Shown piece after piece: positions 35,205-45,043 of a stretch of 64,000 nucleotides of DNA (the stretch's first letter is position 1; each line of letters starts with the position of its first letter). This DNA comes from Clostridium beijerinckii (lineage in GTDB: Bacteria > Bacillota > Clostridia > Clostridiales > Clostridiaceae). The translations under genes and the position numbers were made by a program. The stretch covers positions 1,541,001 to 1,605,000 of the forward strand of contig NZ_CP073653.1 in NCBI RefSeq assembly GCF_018223745.1, in the 5' to 3' direction. A model generated the notes under the pieces. That model saw only the letters and a program-made list of their open reading frames with translations. It was not told the origin of the DNA and ran no database searches.

Positions 35205-36029
35205 ATGAAAAAAAGTTTTAACATAGATATATTTTTGGAAAAATATCCTCAGGCTAAAGAAATAATTTCTAAAAATAATATTAATATTGAAAATCTTAAG
35301 GAAATCTACGAAGACTACATAAATTATAAAACTTCTTATGAAAGCCAGGCTGCATTTATAGCAAACATTTTACGATCGCAGAGAATGGTGCATTCTGTTA
35401 AATCAAGGATTAAAGATCCTGAGAGATTAATAGAAAAAGTTATAAGAAAGACAGAAGATAGAAAAAATAAATACGGAGATGATTTTGAATTTACAGTAAA
35501 TAATTATAGAAATGAAATAAATGATTTAATAGGAATTAGAGTTATACATATATTTAAAGACCAATGGCAGGGGATACATGATTTTATAATAAAAACTTGG
35601 AATGTAACTGAGATTACTGCAAATGTAAGAGAAGGAGATAATATAGATGTTTTTGATGATCCTATTATAGAAGTAAGGTCAAAAGCCTCTGGATATCGAT
35701 CAGTTCATTATTTAGTTGAATTTTATCCAATCAATGAAAAGGTAATAGCGGAGATACAGGTTAGAACAATTTTTGAGGAAGGATATGGGGAAATAGATCA
35801 TAGGTTAAGATATTCCCATAATGAAATTCCGGAAATACTTAAGTCCAACTTAATGCTCTTTAATAGAATTGTAGGAAGTGCTGACGAAATGGCATCATTA
35901 ATAAACAATTTAAGTAAAGAGTGGGGAGATAAAGAAGTTTATTATAAAACAATAATAAAAGATCAGGAAGCAGAAATTAATAGATTAAAAAGTAAAATGA
36001 CATGGATTGACGTAGAAAAAGATTCTTAA
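35205..36029 (+). CDS. RelA/SpoT-domain (p)ppGpp synthetase-like protein
   Basis: 274 residues. The nucleotidyltransferase domain of RelA/SpoT is clear: VNNYRNEINDLIGIRVIHIF (about 104-123), ASGYRSVHYLVEF, and AEIQVRTIFEEGYGEIDHRLRY. There is no HD hydrolase, TGS or ACT domain, so it is a small alarmone synthetase-type protein. It is longer than RelP/RelQ (about 210 residues) because of an N-terminal helical extension and a C-terminal helix. It would make (p)ppGpp or related nucleotides; activity is inferred. Its own promoter is likely, as a terminator and spacer precede it. Confidence 0.88.
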   Translation: MKKSFNIDIFLEKYPQAKEIISKNNINIENLKEIYEDYINYKTSYESQAAFIANILRSQRMVHSVKSRIKDPERLIEKVIRKTEDRKNKYGDDFEFTVNNYRNEINDLIGIRVIHIFKDQWQGIHDFIIKTWNVTEITANVREGDNIDVFDDPIIEVRSKASGYRSVHYLVEFYPINEKVIAEIQVRTIFEEGYGEIDHRLRYSHNEIPEILKSNLMLFNRIVGSADEMASLINNLSKEWGDKEVYYKTIIKDQEAEINRLKSKMTWIDVEKDS

Positions 36030-36094
36030 TACTAATTTTAAGAAGTTAAATATGAGGATACAAAATATTATAACTAAAAATGGAGGAGTTTGAA

Positions 36095-36970
36095 GTGAAG
36101 ACAATTGGATTTATAGGTGTAGGTGTAATGGGAAAATCTATGGTTAGAAACCTAATGAAGAAAGGATATGAGGTATCTATTTATACAAGGACAAAAGAAA
36201 AAGTTCTTGATGTTATAAATGAAGGTGCTAAATGGTGCGACGATGTTAAAAGTTGTGCAAATAATAGAGATGTCATAATAACAATTGTAGGATATCCTAA
36301 AGATGTAGAAGAAGTTTATTTTGGGGAAAATGGCATTTTAGAGAATGCTAAAAAAGAGTCTTGTATAATTGACATGACTACTACAAGTCCGAAGCTTTCT
36401 ATAAAAATTTATAATGAGGCTAAAAAGAGAGAAATATATGCTTTGGATGCGCCAGTATCAGGAGGAGATGTAGGTGCAAAGAATGCTACATTATCTATAA
36501 TGGTTGGTGGAGATTTAGAAGTTTTTGAAAAACACAAAGATGTTTTATCTGCACTTGGAACCAATATAATTTATGAAGGAAAAGCTGGGAATGGACAGCA
36601 TACTAAAATGGCAAATCAGATAGCTTTAGCTGGTGCGATAGCTGGAGTGTGCGAAGCAATTACGTATGCAAAAGGAGTAGGATTAGATGTTCAGACCATG
36701 CTTGATAGTATAAGTGAAGGTGCAGCGGGAAGTTGGCAAATGAAAAATATGGCTCCTCGTATGTTAAAAGGAGATTTTGACCCTGGTTTTTATATAAAAC
36801 ATTTTATTAAGGATATGAATTTAGCAATAGAAGAGTCTACGGATAATTCCATAAATTTAGGCGTATTAAATGAAGTGCTAAAAATGTATAAAACATTAGA
36901 TAACGATAATTTGGGTGATCTAGGAACTCAAGGTCTTATTAAATATTACGAAAAGTATAGCAAAAATTAA
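36095..36970 (+). CDS. Beta-hydroxyacid dehydrogenase (3-hydroxyisobutyrate dehydrogenase-like, NAD(P)-dependent)
   Basis: 291 residues. The start is set at GTG 36095, eight nt after GGAGG and directly before the Rossmann motif KTIGFIGVGVMGKSMVRNL; the ATG at 36080 overlaps that ribosome site. The substrate-binding DAPVSGGDVGAKNATLSIMVGG and the catalytic lysine region AGNGQHTKMANQIALAG are typical of HIBADH/tartronate-semialdehyde reductase relatives. The precise substrate (3-hydroxyisobutyrate, tartronate semialdehyde, succinic semialdehyde) cannot be read. Confidence 0.9.
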   Translation: MKTIGFIGVGVMGKSMVRNLMKKGYEVSIYTRTKEKVLDVINEGAKWCDDVKSCANNRDVIITIVGYPKDVEEVYFGENGILENAKKESCIIDMTTTSPKLSIKIYNEAKKREIYALDAPVSGGDVGAKNATLSIMVGGDLEVFEKHKDVLSALGTNIIYEGKAGNGQHTKMANQIALAGAIAGVCEAITYAKGVGLDVQTMLDSISEGAAGSWQMKNMAPRMLKGDFDPGFYIKHFIKDMNLAIEESTDNSINLGVLNEVLKMYKTLDNDNLGDLGTQGLIKYYEKYSKN

Positions 36971-37010
36971 TACTAAGAAATTATTCCTTATTAATTTTCT
37001 CTCTCTATCA

Positions 37011-37050
37011 GAAGCAGTAAGTAAGAAATTCTTATTTACTGCTTCATTTT
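37011..37050 (+). terminator. Intrinsic terminator after the hydroxyacid dehydrogenase
   Basis: GAAGCAGTAAGTAAG pairs with CTTATTTACTGCTTC around a short loop, then ATTTTATAT. Confidence 0.85.
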
Positions 37051-37198
37051 ATATATTTAAAAAAATACTATGCAGGGATTATTTTTTTGTTATAATAAAA
37101 CATGTATATTACATAGTAAGTTTATAAGATAATAAGGGAAGAATATATTTTATAATTGATCTTTAGACGTTTATAAACTTGAAAGGAAGAAGACTTAT

Positions 37199-38347
37199 AT
37201 GGAAGTTTATTTTGATAATAGTTCAACAACAAAGCCGCTTGATGAGGTAATAGATGAAGTGAGTTTTGGTATGAAGGAATTTTACGGAAATCCGTCTTCC
37301 TTACATAATTTGGGGTTGAAAAGTGAAAGAAAACTTAAAGAATGCAGAGGTATATTAGCTAAAACTATAAACGCAAGTGAAAATGAAATACATTTTACTT
37401 CGGGTGGAAGTGAAGGAAATAATTTAGTTCTAAAGGGGCTTTTGAAAAGCGGAACTCATCTTATTACAACTCCTTTTGAACATGCTTCTATTTTGAATAC
37501 TATAAAGAAATTAGAAGAAAATAATATTAAAGTAACATTTTTAGAGATAAATGAAGATGGTAAGATTAACTTAGAACAGCTAAAAAAAGCTATAACTAAG
37601 GAAACTGTATTGGTTTCAATAATGCATGTAAATAATGAAGTTGGAGTAATCCAAGATCTAAAAGAAATAGGAGACATAATAAGAGCAAGTAGCAATAGAA
37701 CTAAATTTCATGTTGATGCAGTTCAAAGCTATGGTAAATTACCTATAGACGTAAAGAAAATGAATATAGATTTTCTAACAGTGAGTGCTCATAAATTTCA
37801 TGGACCTAAAGGTGTAGGATTTATATATATAAAAAATACTAGTTCTTTATCACCGTTGATAGAAGGTGGATCTCAAGAGTTTGGAATAAGAGCGGGTACA
37901 CAAAATATATCTGGAATTATGGGAATGGCTTTAGCTTCTAAGATTTCAAATGATAATATGAAAAAAAATTACGAAAAGGTATTTCAAATAAAGAAAAAAT
38001 TCGTTGATAAATTAAGTAATATCGATAATATAAAGATAAATAGTCTACTAAATAATGATTTTTCACCTTATATATTGAATGTTTCTTTTAGAGGTGTAAG
38101 AGGCGAAGTATTGCTTCATTATTTAGAGGAATCAGGAATATATGTGTCTACAGGATCAGCGTGTTCTTCTAAGGAAAGAGAGAGAATTGGTGGTAGTTAT
38201 GTGTTAAAATCTTTAGGATTAACTAAGGATGAAATATCAGGAGGAATTAGATTTTCTTTTTCGGATGATAATGATGAATCAGAGATAGATTATGTAGTAG
38301 ACATTTTAGAAAAAGGACTTAAATTTTTAAGGAGGATAAAAAAATAA
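37199..38347 (+). CDS. Cysteine desulfurase (IscS/NifS family)
   Basis: PLP enzyme that removes sulfur from cysteine to form a persulfide. 382 residues. It begins MEVYFDNSSTTKPLDEVID. The PLP lysine is in SAHKFHGPKGVGF. The catalytic cysteine loop is STGSACSSKERERIGG. Also seen are HFTSGGSEGNNLVLKG and HVDAVQSYGK. AAAGGAAG lies 10 nt before the ATG, and an extended -10 (TGTTATAAT) lies about 105 nt upstream. It overlaps thiI by one base (TAATG), so it very probably supplies persulfide sulfur for tRNA thiolation. Confidence 0.94.
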   Translation: MEVYFDNSSTTKPLDEVIDEVSFGMKEFYGNPSSLHNLGLKSERKLKECRGILAKTINASENEIHFTSGGSEGNNLVLKGLLKSGTHLITTPFEHASILNTIKKLEENNIKVTFLEINEDGKINLEQLKKAITKETVLVSIMHVNNEVGVIQDLKEIGDIIRASSNRTKFHVDAVQSYGKLPIDVKKMNIDFLTVSAHKFHGPKGVGFIYIKNTSSLSPLIEGGSQEFGIRAGTQNISGIMGMALASKISNDNMKKNYEKVFQIKKKFVDKLSNIDNIKINSLLNNDFSPYILNVSFRGVRGEVLLHYLEESGIYVSTGSACSSKERERIGGSYVLKSLGLTKDEISGGIRFSFSDDNDESEIDYVVDILEKGLKFLRRIKK

Positions 38348-39504
38348 TGAGAGAACTTATTTTAGTAAAGTACGCACCAGAAATATTTTTAAAGGGGTTA
38401 AACAGAGGTAAATTTGAAAGAAAATTAAGAGATAATATAGCTAAAAAACTTGATGGGATAAAAGCTGAATTTATACACGATAGTGGAAGATATTTTATAA
38501 AAACTGATGAAATAGAAGAAAGTATTAATAGGATCAGTAAAGTTTTTGGGATACTTGAAGTATGTTTAGTTAGAGAAGTTGACATAGATTTTAATAGTAT
38601 ACAAGAGGTTGCGTTAGAAAAGGTTAGACAATCAGAAGGAAATACTTTTAAGATTATTACAAATAGAGCTAATAAAAAATTTGAATTGAATTCTATGGAA
38701 GTTTCAAGGAAAGTAGGAGCATATGTTCTTACTAATTTAGATGGAGAAATAAATGTTGATGTTAAAAATCCAGATATTTTAATAAATATTGAAATAAGAA
38801 ATAATTATGCTTATGTTTGGGCAAATACTGATATAACAAAGGGCGCAGCAGGTCTTCCGTATGGAATGAATGGTAGTACAATGTTAATGTTATCTGGTGG
38901 TATTGATTCCCCAGTGGCAGGATACATGATGGCTAAAAGAGGTGTTGAAGTAAGTTGTGTTTATTATCACAGTCACCCATATACATCGGAAAGAGCAAAG
39001 GATAAAGTTAAAGATTTAGCGAAAATATTAGCTCAATATACAGAAAAAATTAATTTGTACATAGTTCCTTTTACAGATATTCAAATGGAAATTATAAATA
39101 AATGTAGAGAAGATGAACTTACAATAATAATGAGAAGATTTATGATGAGGATAGCATGTAGACTTGCAGATAAGTATGGAATAAATTCAGTAAGTACGGG
39201 AGAAAGTATAGGCCAAGTTGCAAGTCAGACTATGGATGGTCTTATTGTAAGTGATAATTGTGCTGATAGACCAGCATTTAGGCCGTTAATTGCAATGGAT
39301 AAAACAGATATAATGGAAATAGCAAGAAAAATAGGAACATATGAGACTTCAATTTTGCCTTATGAAGACTGTTGTACAATATTTGTTCCAAAGCATCCGA
39401 AGACAAATCCAAAACTTGATGCAATAATGAAAGAAGAAGAAAAATTAAATGTGGATGAATTAGTACAAAAATCAATTGAAAATATTGAAGTTGTAACATT
39501 TTAG
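38347..39504 (+). CDS. thiI: tRNA 4-thiouridine synthetase ThiI
   Basis: Adenylates U8 of tRNA and inserts sulfur. 385 residues. The N-terminal ferredoxin-like and THUMP domains (about 1-165) precede the PP-loop domain with LMLSGGIDSPVAGYMMAKRG. It ends without the rhodanese extension found in E. coli ThiI, as usual in Gram-positives. The upstream desulfurase would therefore deliver sulfur directly. Other marks: STGESIGQVASQT and PYEDCCTIFVPKHP. It is translationally coupled to the desulfurase (1-nt overlap) and followed by a very strong terminator. Confidence 0.95.
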   Translation: MRELILVKYAPEIFLKGLNRGKFERKLRDNIAKKLDGIKAEFIHDSGRYFIKTDEIEESINRISKVFGILEVCLVREVDIDFNSIQEVALEKVRQSEGNTFKIITNRANKKFELNSMEVSRKVGAYVLTNLDGEINVDVKNPDILINIEIRNNYAYVWANTDITKGAAGLPYGMNGSTMLMLSGGIDSPVAGYMMAKRGVEVSCVYYHSHPYTSERAKDKVKDLAKILAQYTEKINLYIVPFTDIQMEIINKCREDELTIIMRRFMMRIACRLADKYGINSVSTGESIGQVASQTMDGLIVSDNCADRPAFRPLIAMDKTDIMEIARKIGTYETSILPYEDCCTIFVPKHPKTNPKLDAIMKEEEKLNVDELVQKSIENIEVVTF

Positions 39505-39546
39505 AAAAATACCTCAGGTTTATTTTACCTGAGGTATTTTTTTATA
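39505..39546. terminator. Strong intrinsic terminator, thiI / YoaK-type convergent junction
   Basis: AAAAATACCTCAGGT (39505-39519) pairs perfectly with ACCTGAGGTATTTTT (39527-39541), with a T-run after it. The symmetric form suits both convergent genes. Confidence 0.92.
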
Positions 39547-39570
39547 TAATTTAAATATTTTAATGACATT

Positions 39571-40320
39571 CTAAGTTACACTTGTTATTTGTTCTTTGTT
39601 GTTATGATCAAAAATATATTTATCAAAGCTAAATAAGCCTACTGAAATAATTAATATTACTACGGCGAACCAAATTGATTTGCCGCCAACGTGTAAAGTT
39701 AAGATTCCGCCTAAATAAGCTCCAACAATAAAGAAAAAGATTATAACTAAGTAGCGAATACTTTTGAAAGCAAGTTTTTTATCTTTTTCTATAAATGCTT
39801 TATAAGCAGCTTGAGATGCGGAACGCAAATTACCTGTGCACATAGCTGTACTATATGGAGAGTCAATTAGTTTTCCAAAAGATGCGATTTGAACTGATGA
39901 CACAAATGAAATTGGAACTGTTACAAATATGTTAGGGACTGTAGTTGGTATAAATCCTATAATAAAAAGCACAATAATTTCAATAATTAAAATTATACGT
40001 TCCGCATTTGTAGCAAAAGTCATTGATGGAACTTTAATATCTTTTATCCTTTCGGTAAATATCACCCCAAGCACGAATGCTAAAATAGGCAGTAAAGCTG
40101 TAATTGCTTGGCCAGGATTTCTCTTCGTAAGAGCTATTCCAAGTAAAACAAGGTTACCAGTCTGAGCATTAGCAAAAACTTCACCTCTGCAGACAAAGGT
40201 GTAAGCATCTAAGAAACCTCCAACAATTGCAAGGAGAATACCAAGACGTACTGATTCAGAAGTTTTGGTATGGATGTGCATTTTTTTTATTGCGTTTAAG
40301 TGTATATCTTTAGTAATCAA
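39571..40320 (-). CDS. YoaK/DUF1275-family membrane protein
   Basis: 249 residues with six hydrophobic segments. The family signature GGFLDAYTFVCRGEVFANAQTGNLVLLG near the N-terminus and the central SFGKLIDSPYSTAMCTGNLRS are clear. The function of DUF1275 proteins is not established; they are often called YoaK transport-like proteins. The start is a TTG at 40320, nine nt after AAAGGGG; the first ATG is 13 codons later. It is divergent from the his operon and convergent with thiI. Confidence 0.9.
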   Translation of the reverse strand: MITKDIHLNAIKKMHIHTKTSESVRLGILLAIVGGFLDAYTFVCRGEVFANAQTGNLVLLGIALTKRNPGQAITALLPILAFVLGVIFTERIKDIKVPSMTFATNAERIILIIEIIVLFIIGFIPTTVPNIFVTVPISFVSSVQIASFGKLIDSPYSTAMCTGNLRSASQAAYKAFIEKDKKLAFKSIRYLVIIFFFIVGAYLGGILTLHVGGKSIWFAVVILIISVGLFSFDKYIFDHNNKEQITSVT

Positions 40321-40476
40321 TGTAAAAAGTCCCCTTTCAATATATTTCCAGTATTAAAAATACTTTTACAAATAAACTATTATATTATAACACTAATTTC
40401 TATATAGTTAAAATTAAGGATATAAGAATATTTAACATATAACTTATAAATAACTATATAAAGGTTTTTGAAATGA

Positions 40477-40519
40477 TTGACATGGTAGAAAAAATAAGTT
40501 ATCATAAATTAAATGATAA
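40477..40519 (+). promoter_or_regulatory. his operon promoter with overlapping inverted repeat
   Basis: TTGACA (40477-40482), 17-nt spacer, TATCAT (40500-40505). TTATCAT (40499-40505) and ATGATAA (40513-40519) form a perfect 7-bp inverted repeat covering the -10 box, a plausible operator. No T-box leader is visible between here and hisZ. Confidence 0.6.
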
Positions 40520-40590
40520 TTTAGCACGCTAAACTGATAAAACGATAAAACAATATAGAGATTAAGCAATAAGAATAGGTGGGGTGGAAA

Positions 40591-41736
40591 ATGAATAAGA
40601 AGAACATACTTCCAGAAGGAACAAGGGATTTAGTATTAGATGAATGTGCAGTAAAACGTATTTTAGAAAAAGACATTGATAAACTTTTTGAAAAATGGGG
40701 ATATAAAGAAGTTATAACACCGACGCTGGAGTTTTATGAAACTTTCAACTATAATTCACAAACTTTAAGAGAAGAAGATATGTACAAGTTCTTCGATAAT
40801 AGGGGTCGTATATTAATTTTGAGGCCAGATATGACAATTCCAATAGCAAGAGTTGTGGAGACTAAGCTCAAAGATGTAGAATTACCAATAAAGCTTAGGT
40901 ATACCTCGAATGTTTTTAGAGTTCACGCAAGTCTTGGAGGAAAGAGGAATGAATATACAGATTGCGGTGTTGAATTTATAGGACTTGAAGATGAAAAATC
41001 TGATTTAGAAATATTAGTATTGGCATTAGAAGCTTTGAAGAAATTAGGATTAAATGATTTTAAGCTTGAAATAGGAAATATCGGTTTTTTTAATGGGGCA
41101 TTTAAAAATTTAGAAATAGAGCAGGAATATAAAGAGGCTATTGCGCAGTTTATAGAAGATAAAAACATGAAAAGTTTGGAGGATTATTTAGAGAATTTAG
41201 ATATAAAGGAAGAGTATAAGGCATTTTTTAATAAGTTGCCTTGGATGTTTGGGGATAAACAGATTTTGGAAGAGGCTAAAAAGTTAGCATTTAATGAAGA
41301 GTTAAGAAAAAATCTTGATTATCTGGAGGCATTATACCAGGAACTAGATTTGTTGGGCTATGGTAAAAATGTGACATTTGATTTAGGAATGGTTCCGAGA
41401 CTGAATTATTACACAGGAATTATTTTTAGAGGTTATGGTGAAGGTGTTGGCAATACGTTACTGAGAGGTGGGCGATATGATAATTTAATTGAGCTCTCAG
41501 AAAAATGTGTTCCAGCAGTAGGATTTTCGATAGATATTGATGCTGTGATTCAAACTGTAAAGTTCAATAAAATAGCAAGTGAAAAGGAAAATATATATAA
41601 GATATACTATAATAAAAATACTAGAATTGAAGCTATTAAAAAAAGTGAAGAGCTTAGGAATCAAGGGTATATCGTTGATTTATTACCAAATGAAGATATG
41701 AAAGAAATAAAAGTAGTTAAGGGTGGGGAATATTAA
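40591..41736 (+). CDS. hisZ: ATP phosphoribosyltransferase regulatory subunit HisZ
   Basis: A class II HisRS-like protein that lacks tRNA charging activity and partners short HisG to form active, histidine-regulated ATP phosphoribosyltransferase. 381 residues from ATG 40591; AGGTGGGG lies six nt upstream, and the GTG at 40579 falls within that site. The N-terminal LPEGTRDLVLDECAVKR, LRPDMTIPIARVVETKL and GVEFIGLE and the later FDLGMVPRLNYYTGIIFRGY and LLRGGRYDNL are HisS-like core motifs. It opens the hisZGDCBHAFIE operon, with hisG two nt downstream. Confidence 0.95.
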   Translation: MNKKNILPEGTRDLVLDECAVKRILEKDIDKLFEKWGYKEVITPTLEFYETFNYNSQTLREEDMYKFFDNRGRILILRPDMTIPIARVVETKLKDVELPIKLRYTSNVFRVHASLGGKRNEYTDCGVEFIGLEDEKSDLEILVLALEALKKLGLNDFKLEIGNIGFFNGAFKNLEIEQEYKEAIAQFIEDKNMKSLEDYLENLDIKEEYKAFFNKLPWMFGDKQILEEAKKLAFNEELRKNLDYLEALYQELDLLGYGKNVTFDLGMVPRLNYYTGIIFRGYGEGVGNTLLRGGRYDNLIELSEKCVPAVGFSIDIDAVIQTVKFNKIASEKENIYKIYYNKNTRIEAIKKSEELRNQGYIVDLLPNEDMKEIKVVKGGEY

Positions 41737-41738
41737 AA

Positions 41739-42368
41739 ATGAGCATAAGCATAGCATTAACAAAGGGAAGATTAGAAGAAGAAACCATAAAGATCTTAGA
41801 TAAGGCGAAATTTGATCCTTCAGAATTAAAAAGCAAAGGTAGAAAACTTGTGTTTAAAGATAAAACGCAGGATATAAATTATTTTTTGGTAAAGGCAGCA
41901 GATTCAATAACTTATGTTGAACATGGGGTAGCTGATCTTGGAGTAGTTGGAAAAGATACTATTTTGGAAAGTGATAACAATTGCTATGAAGTTTTGGATT
42001 TGGGATTTGGAAAGTGTGGATTCATAGTAGCATCATTACCAGAAAGTGATATTTTCAAAAAAGTTGGTCATATAAAAATAGGAAGTAAATATCCAAAAGT
42101 TGCAAAGGATTATTTTAAAAAGAAAGGGATGGATGTAGAAGTTATAAAAATAGAGGGATCAGTAGAACTTGCACCAATATTAGGCCTATGCGATGGAATT
42201 GTGGATATCATGGAAACTGGAACAACTTTAAAGGAAAATGGTTTAGTTGTTATAGATAGGATTTGTGAGATAAGTGCTAGATTGATAGTGAATAAAGCTA
42301 GTTTTAAAATGAAGCAGAATGAAATATGGGATTTTATAGATAGGATTAAGAAAGTGATTAATAATTGA
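41739..42368 (+). CDS. hisG: ATP phosphoribosyltransferase catalytic subunit, short form
   Basis: Condenses ATP with PRPP, the first step of histidine synthesis. 209 residues, the short form without the C-terminal regulatory domain, which explains the need for hisZ just upstream. Key motifs: ISIALTKGRLEEETI at the N-terminus, HGVADLGVVGKDTILE, and the PRPP-binding GLCDGIVDIMETGTTLKENGL. It starts 2 nt after the hisZ stop, using the GGTGGGG site inside the end of hisZ. Confidence 0.97.
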   Translation: MSISIALTKGRLEEETIKILDKAKFDPSELKSKGRKLVFKDKTQDINYFLVKAADSITYVEHGVADLGVVGKDTILESDNNCYEVLDLGFGKCGFIVASLPESDIFKKVGHIKIGSKYPKVAKDYFKKKGMDVEVIKIEGSVELAPILGLCDGIVDIMETGTTLKENGLVVIDRICEISARLIVNKASFKMKQNEIWDFIDRIKKVINN

Positions 42369-42500
42369 CAAAATTCGTGAGATGTTGATAAAATTGATTA
42401 TGATATCTTGAGTAATTAACAAAAAATAATAAATAAAATTTAAAGAGTATTTTTTGTTGTTATTACTTTTTTATCAAGTCAAAGGGGGGCTATTAATTAT

Positions 42501-43799
42501 ATGTTAAATTTAATGGAGATTACCGAGAGTAATAAAGAAAGCTTAATTAGTGAACTTAAAGGTAGAGTTACAGAAACGGAACAAGAGATAATCTCAAGTG
42601 TAAATAGTATTCTATCAAGAGTGAAAAAAGATGGGGATAAAGCTTTATTTGAACTTACGAAGTCATTTGATAAGGTTGAACTTAAAACTTTAGAAGTATC
42701 AACTTTTGAAATTGATGAATGTTTTAATAAAGTGGAGAAAGAGTTCATTGAAGCATTAGAAGAAGCTAAAGCAAATATAAAAGAGTATCACGAAAAACAA
42801 AAATCAAATGGATTTTTAATGACAAAAGATAAAGGAGTATACCTAGGGCAGAGAGTATTGCCTTTAGAAAGAGTTGGAGTTTATGTTCCAGGTGGAACTG
42901 CTGCTTATCCATCATCAGTGCTTATGAATGTAATACCTGCAAAAGTAGCAGGAGTAGATGAAATTGTTATGGTAACTCCACCAGATAAAAATGGAGGAAT
43001 TAATCCATATATTGGAGTGGCTGCAAGAATAGCAGGAATTAATAAAATATATAAAGTTGGAGGAGCACAAGCTGTTGCAGCTTTGGCTTATGGAACAGAG
43101 AGCATTAAAAAGGTTGATAAAATTGTTGGACCAGGAAATATATTTGTTGCTACTGCAAAGAAATTAGTATTTGGAGAAGTTGATATAGATATGATTGCAG
43201 GGCCCAGTGAAATATTAGTTATTGCTGATGAGAAATCTAATCCGTGTTTTGTAGCAGCAGATTTAATGTCACAGGCAGAGCATGATAAATTAGCATCATC
43301 AATATTAATCACAACATCAAAAGAATTACACAAGAGAGTTGAGATGGAGTTGGAACGACAAGTAAAGACTCTTGAAAGAGAAGAAATAATAAGAACTTCC
43401 CTTGAAAATTTTGGAAGTGCAATAATTTGTAGAACAATAGAAGAATGTATTAACATTTCTAATTCTATAGCTCCAGAGCATTTAGAGCTAATGGTAGATG
43501 ATCCAATGAAATATTTAGGTATGGTTAGAAATGCAGGGTCTGTATTTTTAGGAAGATACTGTCCAGAGCCTATAGGAGATTATTTTGGGGGAACAAATCA
43601 TGTATTACCTACAAGTGGTACAGCAAGGTTCTTTTCACCGTTATCAGTTGATAGTTTTATAAAAAAATCTTCTTTCATTTATTATTCAGAAGAAGCACTT
43701 ATGGAAAATGGAGAAAAAATTATAACATTAGCAAGCAAGGAAGGACTTACAGCTCATGCTAATTCTGTGAAAGTGAGATTAGAGAATGGGAACGTATAA
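42501..43799 (+). CDS. hisD: Histidinol dehydrogenase
   Basis: Zn-dependent NAD oxidation of histidinol to histidine, the last two steps. 432 residues. Clear blocks are ERVGVYVPGGTAAYPSSVLMNVIPAKVAGV, GGAQAVAALAYGTES, VGPGNIFVATAK and MIAGPSEILV. Histidine/acid zinc ligands lie in MSQAEHD and APEHLELM. AAAGGGGGG lies 11 nt before the ATG. A 132-nt gap separates it from hisG without a convincing terminator, so the operon probably continues. Confidence 0.97.
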   Translation: MLNLMEITESNKESLISELKGRVTETEQEIISSVNSILSRVKKDGDKALFELTKSFDKVELKTLEVSTFEIDECFNKVEKEFIEALEEAKANIKEYHEKQKSNGFLMTKDKGVYLGQRVLPLERVGVYVPGGTAAYPSSVLMNVIPAKVAGVDEIVMVTPPDKNGGINPYIGVAARIAGINKIYKVGGAQAVAALAYGTESIKKVDKIVGPGNIFVATAKKLVFGEVDIDMIAGPSEILVIADEKSNPCFVAADLMSQAEHDKLASSILITTSKELHKRVEMELERQVKTLEREEIIRTSLENFGSAIICRTIEECINISNSIAPEHLELMVDDPMKYLGMVRNAGSVFLGRYCPEPIGDYFGGTNHVLPTSGTARFFSPLSVDSFIKKSSFIYYSEEALMENGEKIITLASKEGLTAHANSVKVRLENGNV

Positions 43800-44826
43800 T
43801 GAGTATATAAATTCGTATGATGAGTATACAATAAATCTAGATAGCAATGAAATTTATCTAGAGATGGACCCAAAGATACTAATGAAAATGAAATCTTGCT
43901 TAACTAATGTACTTTTCCATAGGTATCCTACAAATGAGATGACTACCATTAAAGAATTATATGCAAATTATGCAAATATAGAGAGCAAAAATATAATTGT
44001 AGGAAATGGGTCTGATGAAATGCTTGAACTTGTTGTAAGTAAGGCTATTAAAAATGGAAAGAAGGCATTAACTCTAGGACCAGATTTTACAATGTATGAT
44101 TTTTTTGTTTCAAGATTTGGTGGAGAATTAAAGAAATATGATATAGGGCAAACTATGAATTTTAATGTTCAGGAATTTATAAATATAGGAAAACAAGAAG
44201 CCGTAGATTTAATTATCTTTTCAAATCCCAATAATCCTACTGGAATTGGAATAGAGTTAGAAGATATAGTTAATATTTTAGAAGTTTTTAAAAATACTGT
44301 TGTTCTTGTAGATGAGGCTTATTATGAATTCTACGGAAAATCAATGATTCCATATATAAATAAATATAAAAACTTGGTTGTTACAAGAACCTTGTCAAAG
44401 GCTTGGGGGCTTGCATCGTTGAGAGTAGGATTTTTGATAACTCATGAGAGTAATATTTCTGAATTATTAAATTATAAAATTCCATATACAATAAGTTCGT
44501 TTTCGCAAAATCTGGCCTCAATGGCTTTGAGATACCCAGAAAATGTTGTTAAAAATGCAAAACAAATAGTTAAACAAAGAGAAGAATTATATGAGAATTT
44601 AAAAGAGGTTGAAAAAAATGCCGCAATGAAAATACAATTCTATCCGTCAAAGGGAAACTACATCTTTGGACGAACACCTCATAAGGAAGCTCTTATTAAG
44701 GGACTTGAGAGTATTGGGATAATAATTAGAAATTTTAATGATGACAGTTTCAGAATTACAGTTGGTTCACCAATGCAAAATAGGAAAGTAGTTGAAGGAA
44801 TAAAAAAGATTTTTATATATGTATAA
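43786..44826 (+). CDS. hisC: Histidinol-phosphate aminotransferase
   Basis: PLP enzyme that transaminates imidazole-acetol phosphate. 346 residues. It overlaps the 3' end of hisD by 14 nt, implying coupling. Markers: INLDSNEIYLEM, IIVGNGSDEMLELVV, FSNPNNPTGIGI, VDEAYYEFYG and the PLP-lysine segment RTLSKAWGLASLRVGF. A 217-nt gap to hisB follows, with no obvious terminator. Confidence 0.96.
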   Translation: MGTYNEYINSYDEYTINLDSNEIYLEMDPKILMKMKSCLTNVLFHRYPTNEMTTIKELYANYANIESKNIIVGNGSDEMLELVVSKAIKNGKKALTLGPDFTMYDFFVSRFGGELKKYDIGQTMNFNVQEFINIGKQEAVDLIIFSNPNNPTGIGIELEDIVNILEVFKNTVVLVDEAYYEFYGKSMIPYINKYKNLVVTRTLSKAWGLASLRVGFLITHESNISELLNYKIPYTISSFSQNLASMALRYPENVVKNAKQIVKQREELYENLKEVEKNAAMKIQFYPSKGNYIFGRTPHKEALIKGLESIGIIIRNFNDDSFRITVGSPMQNRKVVEGIKKIFIYV

Positions 44827-45043
44827 ATACTTGGCATGTTTAGGAAAATAATAAGTTGGTATATTGATTTATTTAAAGGGATAATATTTGATTCAATAAA
44901 AAATAATTATATCATTTGCATATTATTTTCTTAGATATGCTTGACTATAGAAAGATTATGTTTTATATAGATATTATTAATTTATAGAATTCTTTTGGAA
45001 AACTATATTTAAAATACAATTATTCGTTTTAAGGAGAATTAGT

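Noticed and set aside
40321..40590. T-box riboswitch before the his operon
   Set aside because: No specifier stem or GGGTGGTACC-type antiterminator core is present; an operator-like repeat is seen instead.
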